A stretch of DNA of 64,000 nucleotides from the NCBI RefSeq assembly GCF_900111275.1, contig NZ_FOGR01000011.1:62001-126000 (forward strand), read 5' to 3'. Made by a program: the position numbers and the translations under genes. Of this stretch, positions 60,785 through 64,000 are shown piece by piece. How positions within the stretch are numbered: position 1 is the stretch's first letter; every line of letters begins with the position of its first letter. The stretch comes from Rhizobium sp. NFR03 (lineage in GTDB: Bacteria; Pseudomonadota; Alphaproteobacteria; Rhizobiales; Rhizobiaceae). The notes under the pieces are model-generated. The model worked only from the letters and a program-made list of their open reading frames with translations. It was not told the origin of the DNA and did no database searches.

Positions 60785-62608
60785 TTACGCGTCGAACTCG
60801 ACCGTCACCTTGGGGGTTGCATCCGACCGCTCATCGGCCGGGCCCTTGCGCCGTGACAGGTTGAGCGCCGTATTGATGACGCCGATATGGCTGAAGGCCT
60901 GCGGGAAGTTTCCGAGCAGGCGCTTGTCCTTCGGGTCGTACTCCTCGGAAAGCAGTCCGACGTCGTTGGAGAGCGCCAGCAGACGTTTGAACAGCGCCTG
61001 CGCATCCTGCCGCCGGCCGATGAGATCGAGCGCATCGGCAAGCCAGAAGGAGCAGGCAAGGAACACGCCTTCATCGGACGGCAGCCCGTCGTCGGTTTCG
61101 CCGGTGCGGTAGCGGAGGACGAAGCCATCGCTCGTAAGGTCACGCTCGATGGCTTCCACCGTGCCGACATACCTCGGATCGTCGGGCGGCAGAAAGCCGA
61201 CCATGCCGATCTGCAGCACGCTCGCATCCAGCGCCTTCGAACCGTAGGCCTGGACGAAGCTGTTCATTTCGGGATCGAAGGCCTTCGCGCAGACCTCCGC
61301 ATGAATCTCGTCGGCAACCTGTCGCCAGCGGAGAGAGCCCTGCCGATCGCCTGCCTCCTCCGCCATCAGCGAAACCCGGTCGAACGCGACCCAGGCCATG
61401 ACCTTGGAATAGGTGAAATGCTGTCGCTCTCCACGAACCTCCCAGATTCCCTCGTCCGGATCGCGCCACACGCGCTCCAGAAACGGCATCAGGACATCGC
61501 CAATCTCCTCGCCGCGAGGATGACGCGCAAGCCCGCCCTTGGAAGCCTGCATCAGTGCGTCGGCGACCTCGCCATAAACGTCGAGCTGGAACTGTTCCGA
61601 GGCGGCATTGCCGATACGCACCGGCTGCGAGCCCTCGTAGCCCGGAAGCCAGCCGGCCTCCCATTCGCGAAGATTGCGCTCACCCGCAACGCCATACATG
61701 ATCTGCATCTGTTCCGGCGCGCCCGCCACGGCCCGCAGAAGCCAGTTCCGCCACGCGCTCGCCTCCTCGTAATAGCCAAGCTTCATCAGCGCCAGAAGCG
61801 TCAGCGTCGCATCGCGAAGCCAGCAATAGCGGTAGTCCCAATTGCGCGTGCCGCCCAGTTTCTCCGGTAGGGACGTGGTGACCGCAGCCACGATGCCGCC
61901 GGTCGGCATGTAGGTCAGGGCCTTCAGCGTGATCAGCGATCGTTTGACCGCGCCGGTCCAGCCATCGACATCCGGGCACCGGCCGGTGAATTCGCGCCAG
62001 AAGGTTTCCGTTGCCTCCAGTGCGGCTTCCGCATCCACCGGCTTGGGCCGTGTCAGGAAGGAGGAGCAGAAGGTCAGCGCGAAGACGAGGCGCTCGCCCT
62101 CGGCAACTGTGAAAGCGCCTGTGACACGGCTGTCATTGCCATCGAGCGGAACGGCAGAATGCAGGATCAGCATGTCCGGTCCCGCGACTGCTGTCACCAC
62201 GCCATCTGCCTCGAACGACATCCACGGCACGGTTTGCCCATAGTCGAAACGGGCCATGAACTCGAAATCGAAAGCAACGGCGCCCTCTATTCCCTCAACG
62301 ATGCGGATGATGTTGCTCGACCCGTCCCGAAGCGGCATGAAATCGTGAATGACGGCCTTGCCCGCTTCCGTCTCGAAGGTGGTCTGGAGGATCAGCGTAT
62401 CCTCGCGATAGGCGCGCTGCGTCCGGAAGGTGCTGTCCGACGGTGCGATTTTCCAGCGGCCGTTCGTCTCGTCGCCGAGAAGGGCTGAAAGGCAGGCCGG
62501 CGAATCGAAGCGGGGCAGGCAGAGCCAGTCTATCGAGCCATCTCTACCCACCAGCGCTGCTGTCTCGCAGTCACCGATGAGAGCGTAATCCTCGATCCTT
62601 GTCGACAT
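60785..62608 (-). CDS. Glycoside hydrolase family 15 protein
   Basis: A 607-residue protein: N-terminal domain (about 1-225, MSTRIEDYALIGDCETAALV, GSIDWLCLPRFDSPACLSAL) and an (alpha/alpha)6 barrel with RNWDYRYCWLRDATLTLLAL and a catalytic-acid region IWEVRGERQHFTYSK. Bacterial members are glucoamylases or trehalases; no signal peptide, so cytosolic. It ends 43 bases upstream of the antiporter gene, suggesting an osmoadaptation unit, with trehalose as one candidate substrate. Confidence 0.87.
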   Translation of the reverse strand: MSTRIEDYALIGDCETAALVGRDGSIDWLCLPRFDSPACLSALLGDETNGRWKIAPSDSTFRTQRAYREDTLILQTTFETEAGKAVIHDFMPLRDGSSNIIRIVEGIEGAVAFDFEFMARFDYGQTVPWMSFEADGVVTAVAGPDMLILHSAVPLDGNDSRVTGAFTVAEGERLVFALTFCSSFLTRPKPVDAEAALEATETFWREFTGRCPDVDGWTGAVKRSLITLKALTYMPTGGIVAAVTTSLPEKLGGTRNWDYRYCWLRDATLTLLALMKLGYYEEASAWRNWLLRAVAGAPEQMQIMYGVAGERNLREWEAGWLPGYEGSQPVRIGNAASEQFQLDVYGEVADALMQASKGGLARHPRGEEIGDVLMPFLERVWRDPDEGIWEVRGERQHFTYSKVMAWVAFDRVSLMAEEAGDRQGSLRWRQVADEIHAEVCAKAFDPEMNSFVQAYGSKALDASVLQIGMVGFLPPDDPRYVGTVEAIERDLTSDGFVLRYRTGETDDGLPSDEGVFLACSFWLADALDLIGRRQDAQALFKRLLALSNDVGLLSEEYDPKDKRLLGNFPQAFSHIGVINTALNLSRRKGPADERSDATPKVTVEFDA

Positions 62609-62791
62609 CCGACATCCTCCGGCAAGCCATGCTCGTCAGGCCAGCCTTGCGGATGGCCCGAGCGGTGACACCGCTAAAGCATTGAAGCGGGGAGGTCGAG
62701 CGTTCCGCATCTGGCTCCGGTTGAAAGAGCCATGCAGGATTGCCCGTCCACGGTCTCAGAGGACATTGCGATTTTTCAGCATCTGTCTTAT

Positions 62792-62811
62792 ATGTAGGTA
62801 CGTCACTACAT
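62792..62811. promoter_or_regulatory. Inverted repeat before toxin-antitoxin pair
   Basis: ATGTAG-GTACGTCA-CTACAT (62792-62811) ends 10 bases before the antitoxin ATG. Phd-type antitoxins bind such repeats at their own promoter, so this is a likely autorepression site. Confidence 0.55.
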
Positions 62812-62821
62812 CGAGGTTTTC

Positions 62822-63076
62822 ATGAACCATACTCGCCTTTCAAGCCGCGAGCTCAATCACGATGTGAGCGGGGCCAAGAAGGCGGCGCTAGACGGGCCGG
62901 TCGTTATCACCGACCGGGGGCGTCCGTCGCATGTGCTGATGACCTACGAGACCTATGAGCGCCTTACCGGCAAGCGCCGCAGCATTCTTGATGCTCTCTC
63001 CGCGCCGGGCTTGTCGGATATCGATTTCGACACGCCGCGCGCCACCATCTCACCTCGCGACGTGGATCTGTCTTGA
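62822..63076 (+). CDS. Type II antitoxin, Phd/YefM family
   Basis: An 84-residue protein with the Phd/YefM N-terminal DNA-binding fold: FSSREL-like start SSRELNHDVSGAKKAALDGP, then VVITDRGRPSHVLMTYETYE. The C-terminal third (SAPGLSDIDFDTPRATIS) is the flexible toxin-neutralising segment. It overlaps the toxin start by four bases (TTGA), the usual arrangement for antitoxin-toxin pairs. Confidence 0.9.
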   Translation: MNHTRLSSRELNHDVSGAKKAALDGPVVITDRGRPSHVLMTYETYERLTGKRRSILDALSAPGLSDIDFDTPRATISPRDVDLS

Positions 63077-63495
63077 GATATCTCCTCGATACCAACGTCA
63101 TCTCGGAACTGCGGAAATTGGGCGATGGCAAGGCGAATGAAAACGTCGTAAATTGGATGGGAGGGCAGGACTCCGATGATCTCTGCCTGTCCGCCATCAC
63201 CATCCTGGAGCTCGAACGAGGTGTGCTTGGCGTTCAGCGCCGCGATCCGGCGCAAGGTGCAAGGCTGCGCAACTGGCTCGACCATCACGTTCGGCCGGCG
63301 TTTTCAGGCCGCATCATCCCCATTGATGATGCGATCGCGACGCGTTGCGCTCATCTTCACATTCCGGATCGACGCAACGAGGCCGATGCCCTGATCGCTG
63401 CCACGGGTCTCGTCCATAGCCTTTCCGTCGTGACGCGCAACGTCCGCGATTTCGAAGGTACCGGCGTTGTCGTCATCGATCCGTGGCGCGGCTGA
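63073..63495 (+). CDS. Type II toxin, VapC/FitB-type PIN-domain ribonuclease
   Basis: A 140-residue PIN-domain protein with all acidic active-site residues: D6 in RYLLDTNVISEL, E47 in ITILELERGVLG, D105 in RRNEADALIAATG and D126 in TRNVRDFEG. It cuts RNA when freed from its antitoxin. It starts with TTG, overlapping the antitoxin stop by four bases; TTG may keep toxin output low. Confidence 0.9.
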   Translation: MRYLLDTNVISELRKLGDGKANENVVNWMGGQDSDDLCLSAITILELERGVLGVQRRDPAQGARLRNWLDHHVRPAFSGRIIPIDDAIATRCAHLHIPDRRNEADALIAATGLVHSLSVVTRNVRDFEGTGVVVIDPWRG

Positions 63496-63545
63496 CAAGC
63501 AGCGCGCACGTCCGGGGCTTCCTCACGTGAACCCGTGACAAACAT

Positions 63546-63950
63546 TCAGACCGGCGAGGATTTTGCCGTTGTCCCCGCAGGGCGGCCGGCGGTCTCCCAC
63601 AGCCTGCGCACTTCGTCCCAATCGGGAACGGTTTCCGTCGTAAAGCCAAGCGTCTTTCCGGTCGCAATCGCGCCGAAGGCTTTCATCGCCTGTAGATGGG
63701 CGCCGGATATCAGGTAACGTCGCATGGCGGCCTCATCGGTCCAGACCGTTCGCGTGTGATGGACGCCATTGATGAAGCGCGCATCCGTCGACAGGTTTCC
63801 GGGTGCTTTACGGGCCTGGATCATCGACCGGATGGCATGCCACCAGAACCGTGGCTGGTGCCGCCTTGCTTTCAGCTGAAGTCCTGTAATGGAGACATAG
63901 ACGGTTTGTGCGGTCATGCGTGTTCCCAGCTCATAGGATGCCGTCGTCAT
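63546..63950 (-). CDS. Uncharacterised small protein, possibly alpha/beta-barrel monooxygenase-like
   Basis: A 134-residue protein containing VYVSITGLQLKARRHQPRFW, HAIRSMIQARKAPGNLSTDA, HHTRTVWTDEAAMRRYLISG and HLQAMKAF. The pattern of a strand followed by a helix ending in RRY-x(2)-SGAHLQAMKAF resembles the antibiotic-biosynthesis-monooxygenase (dimeric alpha/beta barrel) fold, but I am not sure of the family. ATG 63950 has AGGGA upstream; ATG 63917 is an alternative. No link to the toxin-antitoxin pair is apparent. Confidence 0.6.
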   Translation of the reverse strand: MTTASYELGTRMTAQTVYVSITGLQLKARRHQPRFWWHAIRSMIQARKAPGNLSTDARFINGVHHTRTVWTDEAAMRRYLISGAHLQAMKAFGAIATGKTLGFTTETVPDWDEVRRLWETAGRPAGTTAKSSPV

Positions 63951-64000
63951 GAAGCATCCCTGAATGGTTTGCGCTTCTATATCATCACCATGTCTGCCAG

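Overview
The window is a high-GC stretch with densely packed genes, ATGA/GTGA start-stop overlaps and many ABC uptake operons. It is chromosome- or megaplasmid-like alphaproteobacterial DNA, most likely from a member of the Rhizobiaceae (Rhizobium/Agrobacterium/Ensifer/Shinella type). The strongest taxonomic hints are the divergent pcaQ-pcaDCHGB layout with a near-consensus PcaQ site, a separate pcaR-pcaIJF block, a RIME-like intergenic palindrome pair, and small proteins of the Atu4866 and DUF992 families. No rRNA, tRNA, CRISPR array, transposase or phage gene was seen.

Layout. (1) 1-10.8 kb: an unusual catabolic cluster. It holds pxpA (cut by the window edge) divergent from pxpB-pxpC, two FCD-type GntR regulators, a D-2-hydroxyacid dehydrogenase, two M24 'pita-bread' hydrolases, a VOC protein, and a DUF1989 protein in one operon with an amino-acid-type ABC importer. 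A shared motif, YGGTRTACYG, lies in front of all three transcription units. (2) 10.9-19.4 kb: a dipeptide/oligosaccharide-type ABC importer on the minus strand, divergent from a GntR regulator, followed by a UxuA-like dehydratase and a GH1 beta-glucosidase. (3) 19.5-26.6 kb: a beta-propeller lactonase, a dienelactone hydrolase, an unknown protein, and a three-gene 'iron-type' ABC importer that carries PhoB-box-like sequences. (4) 26.9-28.7 kb: a soluble PAS-PAS chemoreceptor.

(5) 28.7-44.3 kb: the protocatechuate branch of the beta-ketoadipate pathway. PcaHG opens the ring, PcaB, PcaC and PcaD carry the product to beta-ketoadipate, and PcaIJ plus PcaF yield succinyl-CoA and acetyl-CoA. The two pca blocks are separated by about 7 kb holding an oxidoreductase, an SDR/LysR pair and a set of small stress-type genes (DUF992, BON, CsbD, PAS-LuxR, DedA). 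(6) 44.4-51.0 kb: a polyamine-type ABC importer with gamma-aminobutyraldehyde dehydrogenase, equivalent to E. coli ydcSTUVW, with a LysR regulator. (7) 51.2-64 kb: catalase, metallophosphoesterase, a DUF2256 protein, an MFS transporter, a TetR regulator divergent from an SDR and a quinone-oxidoreductase-like gene, a short 6-phosphogluconate dehydrogenase, a Na+/H+ antiporter, a GH15 glycosidase, a Phd/VapC-type toxin-antitoxin pair and a small uncharacterised protein.

The most novel candidates are the PxpABC-M24-DUF1989 cluster with its shared operator, and the 'iron' transporter that appears to be under phosphate control. All family names come from reading motifs in translated sequence; no database search was run.
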